Of a stretch of 64,000 nucleotides of DNA, positions 8,563-20,351 are shown piece after piece. Made by a program: the position numbers and the translations under genes. The notes under the pieces were generated by a model, which was given only the letters and a program-made list of their open reading frames with translations, was not told the DNA's origin and searched no databases. Location: contig NZ_RJWG01000002.1 in the NCBI RefSeq assembly GCF_004011155.1, forward strand, positions 186,001 through 250,000, written 5' to 3'. The stretch's first letter is position 1, and each line of letters opens with the position of its first letter. The stretch comes from Clostridium prolinivorans (GTDB lineage Bacteria; Bacillota; Clostridia; Clostridiales; Clostridiaceae).

Positions 8563-9003
8563 TTACTTTGTAGTTTTACACCATTTTGTGCAAATATCTG
8601 CCTTTTTACTGCACATAACCTCATCTGAACCGCAAACAGGACAGTTATATTTATCCTGCTCATAGTTTATTTCATATACATTCCCACAATTAAAGCATTT
8701 AAATTTACAAAATGTTGCCCTATAATTTCCGCCATTTATCCTTATAGCATTTCCTTCTGTCAAAGCTATAGCTATCTTTTTTCTGGCACTATCAATAATA
8801 TTTTGAAAAGTTTGCCTTGATACCTGCATTCTATCAGCACACTCTTCTTGATTTAGCTCTTCAATATCCTTAAGCCTCATTGCTTCAAGTTCTTCTACTT
8901 TTAATACTATTTCTTCAATCTCGCATTTAGGCTTACCCCATGGAACAAAATAAGTGTCCTCTGGGAAAAATTCTACTCTTCTAAATTTTGTTGGTCTTGG
9001 CAT
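8563..9003 (-). CDS. DUF134 family DNA-binding protein
   Basis: Predicted transcription regulator of 146 residues. It starts MPRPTKFRRVEFFP, the hallmark of the DUF134 family, and carries a sigma-70 region-4-like helix-turn-helix (LNQEECADRMQVSRQTFQNI, about residues 47-66). The C-terminal half has a zinc-ribbon-like arrangement: CFNCG near 105 and CPVCG near 125. I take the ATG at 9003 because GGAGG lies eight bases upstream; the frame is open to 9021. It overlaps the 3' end of the Fur-type gene by 31 bases. The last residues (after SKKADI) run into the neighbouring fragment and may not be the ancestral end. DUF134 proteins commonly sit beside NifX-like genes, as here. Confidence 0.82.
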   Translation of the reverse strand: MPRPTKFRRVEFFPEDTYFVPWGKPKCEIEEIVLKVEELEAMRLKDIEELNQEECADRMQVSRQTFQNIIDSARKKIAIALTEGNAIRINGGNYRATFCKFKCFNCGNVYEINYEQDKYNCPVCGSDEVMCSKKADICTKWCKTTK

Positions 9004-9449
9004 TTTAATTCCTCCCTGCATTTACTGCATAATCCTAAAAACATAATATTGGAATCATATATTACTATGTTATTTTCTTCCTCTACTTTTTTATTTAACT
9101 TTAGATAGTCAAAGTTTATACTTTGACTATCTATATCAATTATACTATTACATTTAAAACATTTAAAATGAACATGCAGGGGTTTACCACTAAATATTTT
9201 CATTTCATAATAACTTATGCCATTAATATTTATTTCTTTTACTATTCCAAGTTTATTAAATACCTTTAAAGCTCTATAAACCGTAGCAAGTCCTATATGG
9301 TGGTATTCTTTTATTTTATCGTATATTTCTTTTACATTAAGATGAGTTTTACTATCTAAAATAGTTTTTAACACTATCCTCTTGCCTATTGTAAATTTAT
9401 ATTCATTTTCCTCTAAGAGCTTTTTAAAAGGCATCAAATCATCTTTCAT
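8973..9449 (-). CDS. Fur family transcriptional regulator
   Basis: Metal- or peroxide-responsive repressor of 158 residues. The N-terminal winged helix contains HLNVKEIYDKIKE and the recognition-helix stretch GLATVYRALKVFNKLGIV (about residues 52-70). The dimer domain has the HVHFKC metal-site region and two CxxC pairs (CFKC near 99 and CSKC near 143), which bind structural zinc in Fur/PerR/Zur proteins. The subtype cannot be fixed from sequence alone. The gene is the distal part of the Mrp/NifX operon and is coupled to the DUF134 gene by overlap, which suggests it controls Fe-S or metal genes. Confidence 0.88.
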   Translation of the reverse strand: MKDDLMPFKKLLEENEYKFTIGKRIVLKTILDSKTHLNVKEIYDKIKEYHHIGLATVYRALKVFNKLGIVKEININGISYYEMKIFSGKPLHVHFKCFKCNSIIDIDSQSINFDYLKLNKKVEEENNIVIYDSNIMFLGLCSKCREELKCQDQQNLEE

Positions 9450-9466
9450 AAAATCATCCTTTATAA

Positions 9467-9823
9467 TTATTCATTGCAGTGTCCTTCATGTTCATGTTCT
9501 CTGCAAACACTGCCTGTTGATTTTAAATCACCGTTTATATATTTTTGCACTATATCATCGCATAAACCTTCAGCACCAACAACTACTTCAATTCCATTTT
9601 CATTAAATAACTGCTGTGCTGTTTCTCCCATGCCACCTGCAATAATAACATTTACATCTAATTCCTTTAGAAATACTGGAAGATATCCAGGTCTATGCCC
9701 TGGATTTGAAGTAAAATTCTTATTTAGTGACTTGCCTTCTTCTACATCATATATTGTAAAACCTTCACAATGTCCAAAATGTCCACTTACATATTTTCCT
9801 TCACTTGCAACTGCTATTTTCAT
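9467..9823 (-). CDS. NifB/NifX family molybdenum-iron cluster-binding protein
   Basis: A 118-residue single-domain protein of the dinitrogenase Fe-Mo cofactor family. It starts MKIAVASEGKYVSGHFGHC, the typical N-terminus with the HFG ligand region, and has a central IIAGGMGETAQQLF. The C-terminus is rich in His, Glu and Cys (CREHEHEGHCNE) and may bind metal. GGAGG precedes the ATG. No nitrogenase genes are visible. In non-diazotrophic clostridia such proteins accompany Mrp ATPases and are thought to carry Fe-S or other metal clusters. Role here is inferred from context. Confidence 0.87.
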   Translation of the reverse strand: MKIAVASEGKYVSGHFGHCEGFTIYDVEEGKSLNKNFTSNPGHRPGYLPVFLKELDVNVIIAGGMGETAQQLFNENGIEVVVGAEGLCDDIVQKYINGDLKSTGSVCREHEHEGHCNE

Positions 9824-9856
9824 TTAAAATTCCTCCCTATATTTTTATTTAAATTT

Positions 9857-10167
9857 TTATTTTATACTTTCTTTTAAAATATCATCTTCATTATCTGATA
9901 AAATTGCAATCTTGTTTTCTTTATCAATTTTTATAACTTCATCTATTAGAAGCTCTACACCTGCATTTGTAAGCATTGAATCTGGTATTCTATTTTTACT
10001 TGCATACTTTAATGTTCCAAAAATATATGGTATCCCACAAGGAACCATAACTGTTTTATTTTTTCTTACAAGTACTACACTTTTATCTGCATATACTTTT
10101 TTAGCTATTGTAGCAGTAATTATTCCCCTGCGCTTCCTCCGATTACTAAAATATCTGTATTAATCAT
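9857..10167 (-). pseudogene. Truncated and frameshifted FAD/NAD-dependent oxidoreductase
   Basis: Starting at an ATG with a GGAGG site, the frame reads MINTDILVIGGSAG and then stops. Removing one frame step restores GIITATIAKKVYADKS and VMVPCGIPYIFGTL, continuing to 9857. This is the N-terminal Rossmann region and redox-active cysteine region (PCGIPY) of CoA-disulfide/NADH-oxidase-type flavoproteins. The break falls in a G-run inside the GGxxGG motif and looks like loss of one G. The whole piece is only about 100 residues of an expected 400 or more, so the 3' part is also deleted. A sequencing error could explain the frameshift but not the truncation. Confidence 0.75.
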
Positions 10168-10169
10168 TA

Positions 10170-11000
10170 CTATTCCTCCAAATCTTTTATTATATTTTTT
10201 ACTATAGGGTTAAAAATCAATTCAAGACTTTCATTTACGCTTTCATACCAATGCTCACTCAAATTGCTTATACTATTTAGCATAGGAAGTTCTCCTAATA
10301 GTTTTAAATTCATTTCATTTAAAAATTTCTCTGTACTTTCGCCATTAAAAAGTTTTATTTTTTTACCACAATCAGGACAAGTTATATAACTCATATTTTC
10401 AATAACACCTAAAATGTTAATATCCATTTTTCTTGCCATATTTACAGCCTTTGATACTATCATAGAAACAAGATCTTGTGGCACAGATACCATAACTACT
10501 CCATTAATTGGAATAGATTGCATTACTGTTAATGCAACGTCACCTGTTCCGGGAGGCATATCAATTATTAAATAATCAAGTTCTCCCCAAAGAACATTTG
10601 TCCAAAATTGCTCAACTACACCTGCAATCATTGGTCCTCTCCATATTACAGGATCATCTTCCTTATCTATTAGGAAATTTAGTGACATGACCTTTATTCC
10701 ATCATAGTTTTCAACAGGTATCATCATTTCTTCAAGTACTTCAGCTCTTTTACCTCTTAATCCAAGCAGCCTTGGAATACTTGGTCCTGTTATGTCAGCA
10801 TCTAATATGCCCACACTATACCCAAGCTGTTTTAAATGTTTTGCAATGAGTACAGATATTGAAGACTTACCTACACCACCTTTTCCACTCATAACACCAA
10901 TAATTTTTTTTACATTGTTTAATGGATTATTTTTAATCATACAGCTTTCCTTATCCTTTGAGCATCCATCATTTGATGGACATGTACTGCATTCTCCCAT
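10170..11000 (-). CDS. Mrp/NBP35 family Fe-S cluster carrier ATPase
   Basis: P-loop ATPase that carries and delivers Fe-S clusters in the cytosol; 276 residues from the chosen start. The N-terminus is cysteine-rich (CSTCPSNDGCSKDKESC), as in NBP35-like members. The deviant Walker A is SGKGGVGKSS (about 40), followed by DADITGPSIPRLLG. The cluster-binding CxxC is YITCPDCGK (about 205). I use the ATG at 11000 because AGGAGAT lies in front of it; the frame is open 25 codons further without a good site. It heads the cluster with the flavoprotein remnant, NifX-like, Fur and DUF134 genes, all on one strand. Confidence 0.92.
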   Translation of the reverse strand: MGECSTCPSNDGCSKDKESCMIKNNPLNNVKKIIGVMSGKGGVGKSSISVLIAKHLKQLGYSVGILDADITGPSIPRLLGLRGKRAEVLEEMMIPVENYDGIKVMSLNFLIDKEDDPVIWRGPMIAGVVEQFWTNVLWGELDYLIIDMPPGTGDVALTVMQSIPINGVVMVSVPQDLVSMIVSKAVNMARKMDINILGVIENMSYITCPDCGKKIKLFNGESTEKFLNEMNLKLLGELPMLNSISNLSEHWYESVNESLELIFNPIVKNIIKDLEE

Positions 11001-11181
11001 AAAATCATCTCCTAAATAAAATTTATTATTAGCATTTGCCAATTTCATATTACATCTATTTTTAGTTATTGTCAAATGCCAATTATAAATATCTTTAATT
11101 CGTAATACAAAAAAATAAAATAATAAAAATTAAGAAATTATATTTACCTAAGAGGTTATGAAAATATAATTGATAAATACG

Positions 11182-11242
11182 AAATTATGGGAGTGTAATT
11201 AGATTTGATTTTACACAAAACTAATTACACCCCCATAATTTT
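11182..11242 (-). terminator. Large hairpin at the end of hutP
   Basis: Two 21-base arms (AAATTATGGG.GTGTAATTAG and its complement, one mismatch) flank an 18-base loop. The inner arm overlaps the hutP stop codon. The U-run on the minus strand is weak, so termination efficiency is uncertain. The hairpin may also separate hutP from the Mrp operon. Confidence 0.5.
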
Positions 11243-11657
11243 ATACATTAGGTATAGATCTATGACCTATTCCTATTACTAAATCATTTAAATGTAAAAC
11301 ACCTATACTCATAAAAATTGCAACACTTAGATGTTCCCCACTTCTTGCTATGCCTATTTTCCCTCCAACATTTAACCCATTAGCTTTAGAAGCTACCTGC
11401 ATAATAGCCTCTCTTGCAGCACCAATAACAGCTCCATCATGAACATGACAATCTTTTATTATGCCATTTCTTTTAGCGGCCACTAAAGCTCTTTCCATTA
11501 TTTTAGTAATTGAATTATTTAAATTTCCACCTACATCTACAGCTACAGTTAATATTCCTTTTTCTTTAAATTTACTTTCCAATTCTTTTTCTTCTTCTCT
11601 TGATGATATAGCAAGCTCTATTGAAGCTTTAGCTACTGCTATACTGTCAATAATCAT
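11241..11657 (-). CDS. hutP: HutP family RNA-binding antiterminator
   Basis: Homologue of the Bacillus protein that, with histidine and Mg, binds NAG-repeat RNA and prevents termination ahead of histidine-use genes. The product has 138 residues, close to the family's usual 148. Recognisable segments are GILTVAVDVGGN, the HVHDGAVIGAAREAIMQVA region with two histidines (about 73-92) and HLNDLVIGIGHRSIPN at the end. I prefer the ATG at 11657, eight bases after GGAG; a GTG three codons earlier lies too close to that site. No histidine-degradation genes are adjacent, so this is an orphan regulator here. Confidence 0.85.
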   Translation of the reverse strand: MIIDSIAVAKASIELAISSREEEKELESKFKEKGILTVAVDVGGNLNNSITKIMERALVAAKRNGIIKDCHVHDGAVIGAAREAIMQVASKANGLNVGGKIGIARSGEHLSVAIFMSIGVLHLNDLVIGIGHRSIPNV

Positions 11658-11716
11658 TTGTATCACTCCATCTAAATTTTTATTTTTAATAAGTTTAATA
11701 TTAAATTTATTATTTT

Positions 11717-11829
11717 ATGATTAACCAACAATAAGCTGTAAATTAATTTCCACTATACAATTTATAATGTTTATAAATTTCTATTATATTTATATATAAT
11801 GGTTAAAAGACTTTTTGAAAGATAATCAT
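11717..11829. repeat. Dispersed 107-118 bp repeat, copy B
   Basis: Clear partner of copy C (51593-51710). They share nearly base for base ACAATAAG, ATTAATTTCCACTATA, AATTTATA, TAAATTTCTATTA, and AGATAATCAT at the end. The ends are ATGATTAA and TAATCAT, short inverted repeats. It lies between the gdhA terminator and the hutP start, so it would form hutP's upstream region. Confidence 0.65.
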
Positions 11830-11875
11830 TTTATATTTTTTTATAACTTAATTGTATTATAATGTATTATTAAAT

Positions 11876-11923
11876 AAAAGAGAAAAGGTAAAAAGAATTT
11901 TAACTTTTTACCTTTTCTCTTTT
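11876..11923. terminator. Intrinsic terminator of gdhA
   Basis: Perfect 20-bp stem (AAAAGAGAAAAGGTAAAAAG and complement) with an eight-base loop, located just after the gdhA stop. The arms provide A and T runs on both strands. Confidence 0.85.
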
Positions 11924-11940
11924 ATTTATGAACTTTGTTT

Positions 11941-13299
<1,359 letters not shown>

Positions 13300-13408
13300 T
13301 TAATTTTGCAAGTTTATATCATATATTATTGCACTTTTTATAAAATAGTGCAACAAAAAAATACAAAAAATCTCAATTTGAAAACGTTTGTTTGCATATA
13401 TTTTATTT

Positions 13409-15364
<1,956 letters not shown>

Positions 15365-15372
<8 letters not shown>

Positions 15373-16024
15373 AATATTCATCACCCTTATCTATATTTTT
15401 ATTAGAATAATATTTACAGTATGAAGCTATTGTACATTTCTCACATTTTGGATTTCTTGCAGTACAAATTCTTCTTCCATGAAAAATAAGAAGATGATGT
15501 GCTTTACTCCATCTTTCTTTTGGTATGTTTTCCATAAGTTGTTCTTCAGTTTTAATTACATCTTCACTCTCTGCAATGCCAATTCTATTAGATACTCTAA
15601 ACACATGAGTGTCTACTGCTATTGCTGGGACATTAAAAGCATTGCTTAATACTACATTTGCAGTTTTTCTCCCAACTCCTGGAAGTTTTATTAATTCTTC
15701 CTTAGTTTTTGGAACTTCTCCATTAAATTCATTAATAAGCATATTAGAAAGTCCTATTATGTTTTTAGATTTATTTTTGTATAATCCTATTTCTTTTATT
15801 TCTTTTTCAAGCTCTTCTTGTTTTAATTTTATAAAATCATAGGGAGTTTTATATTTATTAAACATTTTTTTAGTAACTTCATTAACTTTCTTATCCGTAG
15901 TTTGAGCACTTAACACTGTAGCTATTAAAAGTTCAAAAGGATTTTTATGTACTAATTCACATTTTGCATCTGGATAAGTTTCTTCTAAAATATCTAAAAT
16001 TTCTTTTACATTATCTTTTTTCAT
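15365..16024 (-). CDS. nth: Endonuclease III
   Basis: DNA glycosylase/AP lyase that removes oxidised pyrimidines. 219 residues, normal length. The helix-hairpin-helix is LPGVGRKTANVVL (about 110-122) with the catalytic lysine in it, and the catalytic aspartate lies in VDTHVFRVSNR (about 138). The [4Fe-4S] loop at the C-terminus has the correct Cx6Cx2Cx5C spacing (CTARNPKCEKCTIASYC). The start is supported only by a modest AGAGGTG site. First gene of the nth-proC-mnmA group. Confidence 0.95.
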
Positions 16025-16216
16025 TTATTATATATTCACCTCTATATAAATTTAAAGGCATGATGCTACAATTAAATATACTCTATATACATAAAGCTTC
16101 AAAATATTTAAATAATTTTATAATAAACTAATAATTATTTTTTCTTTTTAAAATCTATATTCCCATGCTTATATTATTTTACTAAAGTATATTTTATTTT
16201 AATATTTCATAATTTA

Positions 16217-16351
16217 TTATTTCTCAGGAAATACTCTTATTAAAAATTTAATGCAAAGATATATAGCAAATAAAACTACAAAAATTCCTGTCATACCTTT
16301 AACCATAACCACTAAAGCTTTTATAAAGTTATTAAAAATTTCATAATTCAT
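16217..16351 (-). CDS. 44-residue OadG-like small membrane protein
   Basis: A short gene downstream of the oadB-type gene. It encodes MNYEIFNNFIKALVV, one membrane span through GMTGIFVVLFAIYLCIKFL, and ends RVFPEK. The layout (short N-terminus, a single GxxGIFxV span, basic-proline tail) resembles the membrane helix of gamma subunits of sodium-pumping decarboxylases and the OadG-related small proteins. AAAGGATGG stands at acceptable distance before the ATG. The 27-base gap to the beta subunit implies cotranscription. The soluble tail of full gamma subunits is missing. Not recognisable by length alone, so moderately confident. Confidence 0.65.
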   Translation of the reverse strand: MNYEIFNNFIKALVVMVKGMTGIFVVLFAIYLCIKFLIRVFPEK

Positions 16352-16378
16352 ATATTATAACACCATCCTTTAATTTTA

Positions 16379-17500
16379 CTATTTTATAATATTTAAAATT
16401 ATTCCTCCAGCTATAACTGAAGCTATTTGCCCTGCTACATTAGCTCCTACAGCATGCATAAGTATGAAATTTTGATTATCTTCTTTTTGAGCCATCTTTT
16501 GAATAACCCTAGCTGACATAGGGAATGCAGATATACCTGCTGCTCCAACCATAGGGTTTATTTTATTTTTTAAAAAAAGATTTAATATCTTTGCAAATAC
16601 TACCCCTCCTATAGTGTCAAATATAAAAGCAATAAGTCCTAATCCAATTATCATAGCAGTTTGAAGTGTTACAAAATTTTCTGCTTTCATCGATGATGCT
16701 ATAGTTATGCCAAGAAGCAATGTAATAATATTAACCAAATCCTTTTGAGCTGTTTCTGATAATCTGTCTAATACTCCACATTCTCTTATAAGATTACCAA
16801 ACATTAAAAATCCAATAAGAGAAACAGAAGTTGGAGCAATAAGTCCGGCTACAAGAGTAACTATTATAGGGAATAAAATTTTTGTTTTTTTAGAAATATT
16901 TTCTGGATTATATTGCATTTTTATTTTTCTTTCATTTTTAGTAGTTACAAGTTTAATAGCAAAAGGCTGAATAACTGGTACCAAAGACATGTAAGAATAT
17001 GCTGCAACAGTTATAGGTGCTATGTACTTAGAATTAAAAAAATTAGCAACAAATATAGAAGTAGGACCATCTGCTGCACCTATAATACCAATTGATGCTG
17101 CATCTTTTAAATCAAATCCTAAAAGAGTTGCTGCTATTATAGTAAAAAATATACCAAATTGAGCTGCTGCTCCAAATAATAACATAAAAGGATTAGATAA
17201 AAGAGGTCCAAAGTCAATCATAGCCCCAATTCCTATAAATAATAAAAGTGGAAACATCTCTGTTGAAATTCCGCCTTTAAATAAAAAATCCAATATTCCT
17301 TCCGTTTCTTTACCATTTATAATTTGAGTTATAGCTCCCGAAAAAGGTATATTAACTAAAATTGCTCCAAATCCTATAGGTAAAAGTAATGAAGGCTCAA
17401 AATCTTTTGCAATAGCAAGATAAATTAAAATGCCCCCAATTCCCCACATAATAACTTGTTTAATTGTTATTGAAGCTATACCTTGAATTAAAAATTCCAC
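16379..17500 (-). CDS. oadB: Sodium ion-translocating decarboxylase beta subunit
   Basis: Integral membrane ion channel subunit of oxaloacetate/methylmalonyl-CoA/glutaconyl-CoA-type decarboxylases; couples decarboxylation to sodium export. 373 residues from a GTG start at 17500, which has GAGGAGG eight bases upstream. About ten membrane spans. The signature IGIIGAADGPTSIFVANFF (about 150-168) contains the sodium-site aspartate; GGVVFAKILNLF and the final QIASVIAGGIIL are typical. A short gamma-like gene follows. The biotin-dependent alpha subunit is not in the window, so the substrate acid cannot be named. Confidence 0.9.
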   Translation of the reverse strand: MEFLIQGIASITIKQVIMWGIGGILIYLAIAKDFEPSLLLPIGFGAILVNIPFSGAITQIINGKETEGILDFLFKGGISTEMFPLLLFIGIGAMIDFGPLLSNPFMLLFGAAAQFGIFFTIIAATLLGFDLKDAASIGIIGAADGPTSIFVANFFNSKYIAPITVAAYSYMSLVPVIQPFAIKLVTTKNERKIKMQYNPENISKKTKILFPIIVTLVAGLIAPTSVSLIGFLMFGNLIRECGVLDRLSETAQKDLVNIITLLLGITIASSMKAENFVTLQTAMIIGLGLIAFIFDTIGGVVFAKILNLFLKNKINPMVGAAGISAFPMSARVIQKMAQKEDNQNFILMHAVGANVAGQIASVIAGGIILNIIK

Positions 17501-17618
17501 AATATATCCTCCTCTTATAAATAAATTTAATTTTTTAAAATTCATATTTTCAATGTATTTATTATATCACAACAAATTCATACTTAGCCTTAATTTTCAT
17601 TAAATGTTATAAATAAAC

Positions 17619-17656
17619 TTAAAGGTCTTTAGTATTTTCATACCAAAGGCCTTTAA
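17619..17656 (-). terminator. Intrinsic terminator of the acyltransferase gene
   Basis: Stem TTAAAGGTCTTTAGTA/TACCAAAGGCCTTTAA with a six-base loop and one mismatch, followed on the minus strand by AGTTTATTTAT. Confidence 0.65.
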
Positions 17657-17709
17657 AAATTTAACTTTTTAGTTTTTATTTTAAATATATCTATTATTTT
17701 TAATATATT

Positions 17710-18423
17710 CTATTTATAAACTCCTCTATATTCTTCTGGAATAAGTTCTGCTATAGCTTTCATTAGCGTAGTTAAAGCTCTTTTTTCATAATCTTGCTTT
17801 TCCTCTCCCTGCTCTCTTTTAGGAATACTTATAGGCTTCCCTATTCTAACACCTATATTTGCATCCTGAAAGCTTTCTTTATCCATATTACCAGTATCAT
17901 TTATAGGAAGAAATTTTTCTGTTCCCCAAATTCCAATTGGTATAATAGGAACATTAGTAATTTTAGCTATAAGGAGGAGTCCTTTTTTAGCTTCTATCAT
18001 ACTTGCTGTTCTACTTCTTGTTCCTTCTGGAAATATAAGTATATTGTTCCCGCTTTTTATAAGATTTATAATCCTCGTAAGCCCTTCTTTATCCGCCGTA
18101 TTAGGCTTTAAAGGCGTAGTTTTAACAAGCCTTACTCCTAAATTTGTTGTAGCATTTTGTGAAAGCTTTACCCCTGCAACATAAGTTATATCTTGATCTT
18201 TTAATACTTTATCTAATATAAGAGCATCTGAATTGCTTAAATGATTAGATATAAATATTACAGGTTTTTTTACATTATTTAAGTTTTCCTTGCCTTTTAA
18301 ATCTATATTAGCATGTTTTTTTATCATATAATCTACAAATTTTCTTGCAGCAAAATTTACAACTTTATCAGGCAAATAATCTGTTATTTTTGCAATTTTA
18401 GGAGAAATCACCCTATGTTTCAC
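17710..18423 (-). CDS. plsC: 1-acyl-sn-glycerol-3-phosphate acyltransferase
   Basis: Makes phosphatidic acid from lysophosphatidic acid at the inner face of the membrane. 237 residues. The acyltransferase motif HX4D is seen as NHLSNSD (about 60), the glycerophosphate-binding motif as FPEGTRSR (about 133), and a later block as VPIIPIGIWGTEKF (about 158). AAGGGTG precedes the start. It stands alone, with gene-free DNA on both sides. An acyltransferase of another lipid branch is possible, but the motifs favour PlsC. Confidence 0.87.
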   Translation of the reverse strand: MKHRVISPKIAKITDYLPDKVVNFAARKFVDYMIKKHANIDLKGKENLNNVKKPVIFISNHLSNSDALILDKVLKDQDITYVAGVKLSQNATTNLGVRLVKTTPLKPNTADKEGLTRIINLIKSGNNILIFPEGTRSRTASMIEAKKGLLLIAKITNVPIIPIGIWGTEKFLPINDTGNMDKESFQDANIGVRIGKPISIPKREQGEEKQDYEKRALTTLMKAIAELIPEEYRGVYK

Positions 18424-18666
18424 CCTTCCTTATTAAATTTATTTATTAAATTTATACTTAAGTATAAATTTCAAAAGTTTCAAAATCTAATACATAAACT
18501 AGTAAAATAATACTCTCTTATAATAAAAATATTACAAAGTTATATTGTTATATTACTAAATTATATTTAAATTTAATAATATCTAACTACATTGTAAAAA
18601 TAAGTATTTTATATAGAAAAATTTTTAATAAAATATAAATTTTAATAAAAATACTGCTTAATTTTA

Positions 18667-19665
18667 TTATAATTCGAAAAACTTTAAAAGTCTATGGTAA
18701 TAATTTTTAACATAGGGTGAGTTAATTGAATCAATATCTATATACTTAATATTGTTGTTTTTTGCTAAATTAATTAAAGCATTTCTTATAATAATATTTT
18801 TGCCTCTCCATCCACAAGAAGTTATAGCATATTTTTCTTTAAATGTTTTATTATCTATATTAATAATTTCTTTTAAATTTATTTTTTTCATGTAATCATA
18901 TGGAATAAATTCTTTTAAATTTGAAAAATTTATTACTTTATTAAAAGGACATATATCTTGGCAGCTATCACATCCAAACATCCTTCCATCTAATTTATTA
19001 AACCATACATCTTCTATTTCTTTTTTTTGAGTTATATATGAAAGACATATATTAGGACAATTTTCATTTTTATTTATAGCTTTTGTAGGGCATGTATTTA
19101 AACACAAATCGCAATTACCGCATTTTTGCTTTAAAGGTTTGTCAATTTCTATTTCTAAATCTGTTATTATCTCTCCAAGGAAAACATAAGATCCATATTT
19201 TTCTGTAATAATCATATTATTTTTCCCATAAAAACCTATACCACATAAATAAGCTATATATCTTTCTGGAAGTGAATTACTATCCACAAAATATATAGCT
19301 TTTCCTCCTAAACTTTCTATAAAATTGCATATTTTTTTTAAATAATTTGATATTACTTTATGATAATCTCTTCCTAAAGTATATTTTGAAAAATATACGT
19401 ATTTATCATTTTTATATTTAAAATTTTCATAAAAATCATGAAGATATGGAAAAGCAATTGAAATAATAGTTTTCCCATCCTCCATATAAATTTTAGGATT
19501 AATTCTTTTATCTATATCTTTTTCTTCAAATTCATTCTCTAATCCCTTTTGTTTTCTTTGTTTAAAAAAGGGCTTTAGTTCATCAAAAATCCTGCAACTA
19601 CAAAAACCTACAGTATCTAATCCTAAATTATTACAAAATTTTAAAATTTCACTTTTGTAGTTCAT
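18667..19665 (-). CDS. queG: Epoxyqueuosine reductase
   Basis: Last step of queuosine synthesis in tRNA; cobalamin and Fe-S dependent. 332 residues. The N-terminal part contains the cobalamin/active-site region with LPERYIAYLCGIGFYGKNNM (about 133-152). Two [4Fe-4S] motifs follow: CGNCDLCLNTCP (about 185) and CDSCQDICP (about 230). The C-terminal HEAT-like tail is short. I chose the ATG at 19665; the ATG three codons earlier is part of the AAAGGATG ribosome-binding site. The gap to cysE is 20 bases, so they may be cotranscribed although functionally unrelated. Confidence 0.9.
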   Translation of the reverse strand: MNYKSEILKFCNNLGLDTVGFCSCRIFDELKPFFKQRKQKGLENEFEEKDIDKRINPKIYMEDGKTIISIAFPYLHDFYENFKYKNDKYVYFSKYTLGRDYHKVISNYLKKICNFIESLGGKAIYFVDSNSLPERYIAYLCGIGFYGKNNMIITEKYGSYVFLGEIITDLEIEIDKPLKQKCGNCDLCLNTCPTKAINKNENCPNICLSYITQKKEIEDVWFNKLDGRMFGCDSCQDICPFNKVINFSNLKEFIPYDYMKKINLKEIINIDNKTFKEKYAITSCGWRGKNIIIRNALINLAKNNNIKYIDIDSINSPYVKNYYHRLLKFFEL

Positions 19666-19685
19666 TATTATCATCCTTTGAAAAA

Positions 19686-20270
19686 TTATATTACCATTTC
19701 ATTGTAAATATTTCTTTTTTTACCCATATAATCGCTAATTTCTATAATAGTATTAGGTTTTGCAGATACAACCTTAGCGGGAATGCCAACGGCAGTTGAA
19801 TTGCAAGGTATATCCGCTAACACTACTGCATTAGCTCCTATTTTGGAATTATCACCTATATATATTGGTCCCAGTACTTTAGCGCCTGCCCCTATAACTA
19901 CATTATTACCTATAGTAGGGTGCCTTTTACCCGTTTCTTTTCCTGTACCCCCTAAAGTAACTCCATGATAAATAACCACATCATTACCTATTTCAGCTGT
20001 TTCACCTATAACAACACCCATACCATGATCTATAAATAGTCCTTTCCCTATTTTAGCTCCAGGATGTATCTCTATTCCTGTAAAAAATCTAGCTGCTTGA
20101 GATATTAATCTTGCAATAAAATAAAATTTTTTCTTATAAAAACTGTGTGCAATTCTATAAGCTATAATTGCATGCATAGAAGGGTATAATAATAAAACTT
20201 CTAATTTACTTTTTGCTGCTGGATCATTTTTTAATACATTATTTATATCATATTTTATATTTTTAAACAT
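19686..20270 (-). CDS. cysE: Serine O-acetyltransferase
   Basis: Acetylates serine with acetyl-CoA for cysteine synthesis. 194 residues, the short CysE type of Firmicutes. The N-terminal helical region has the [12 protein letters not shown] block (about 34). The left-handed beta-helix carries [19 protein letters not shown] (about 67-85) and [18 protein letters not shown] with an active-site histidine. The C-terminus is short. GGAGG precedes the ATG. It lies 80 bases behind cysK in the same direction and should be under the same cysteine T-box. Confidence 0.95.
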   Translation of the reverse strand: MFKNIKYDINNVLKNDPAAKSKLEVLLLYPSMHAIIAYRIAHSFYKKKFYFIARLISQAARFFTGIEIHPGAKIGKGLFIDHGMGVVIGETAEIGNDVVIYHGVTLGGTGKETGKRHPTIGNNVVIGAGAKVLGPIYIGDNSKIGANAVVLADIPCNSTAVGIPAKVVSAKPNTIIEISDYMGKKRNIYNEMVI

Positions 20271-20351
20271 AGATTGTTACCTCCCTTCAATTAATATTCT
20301 GCTGTTCTAGTATATAAAAAACTAGAACAACAAAATAAGTTATTATTTAAT

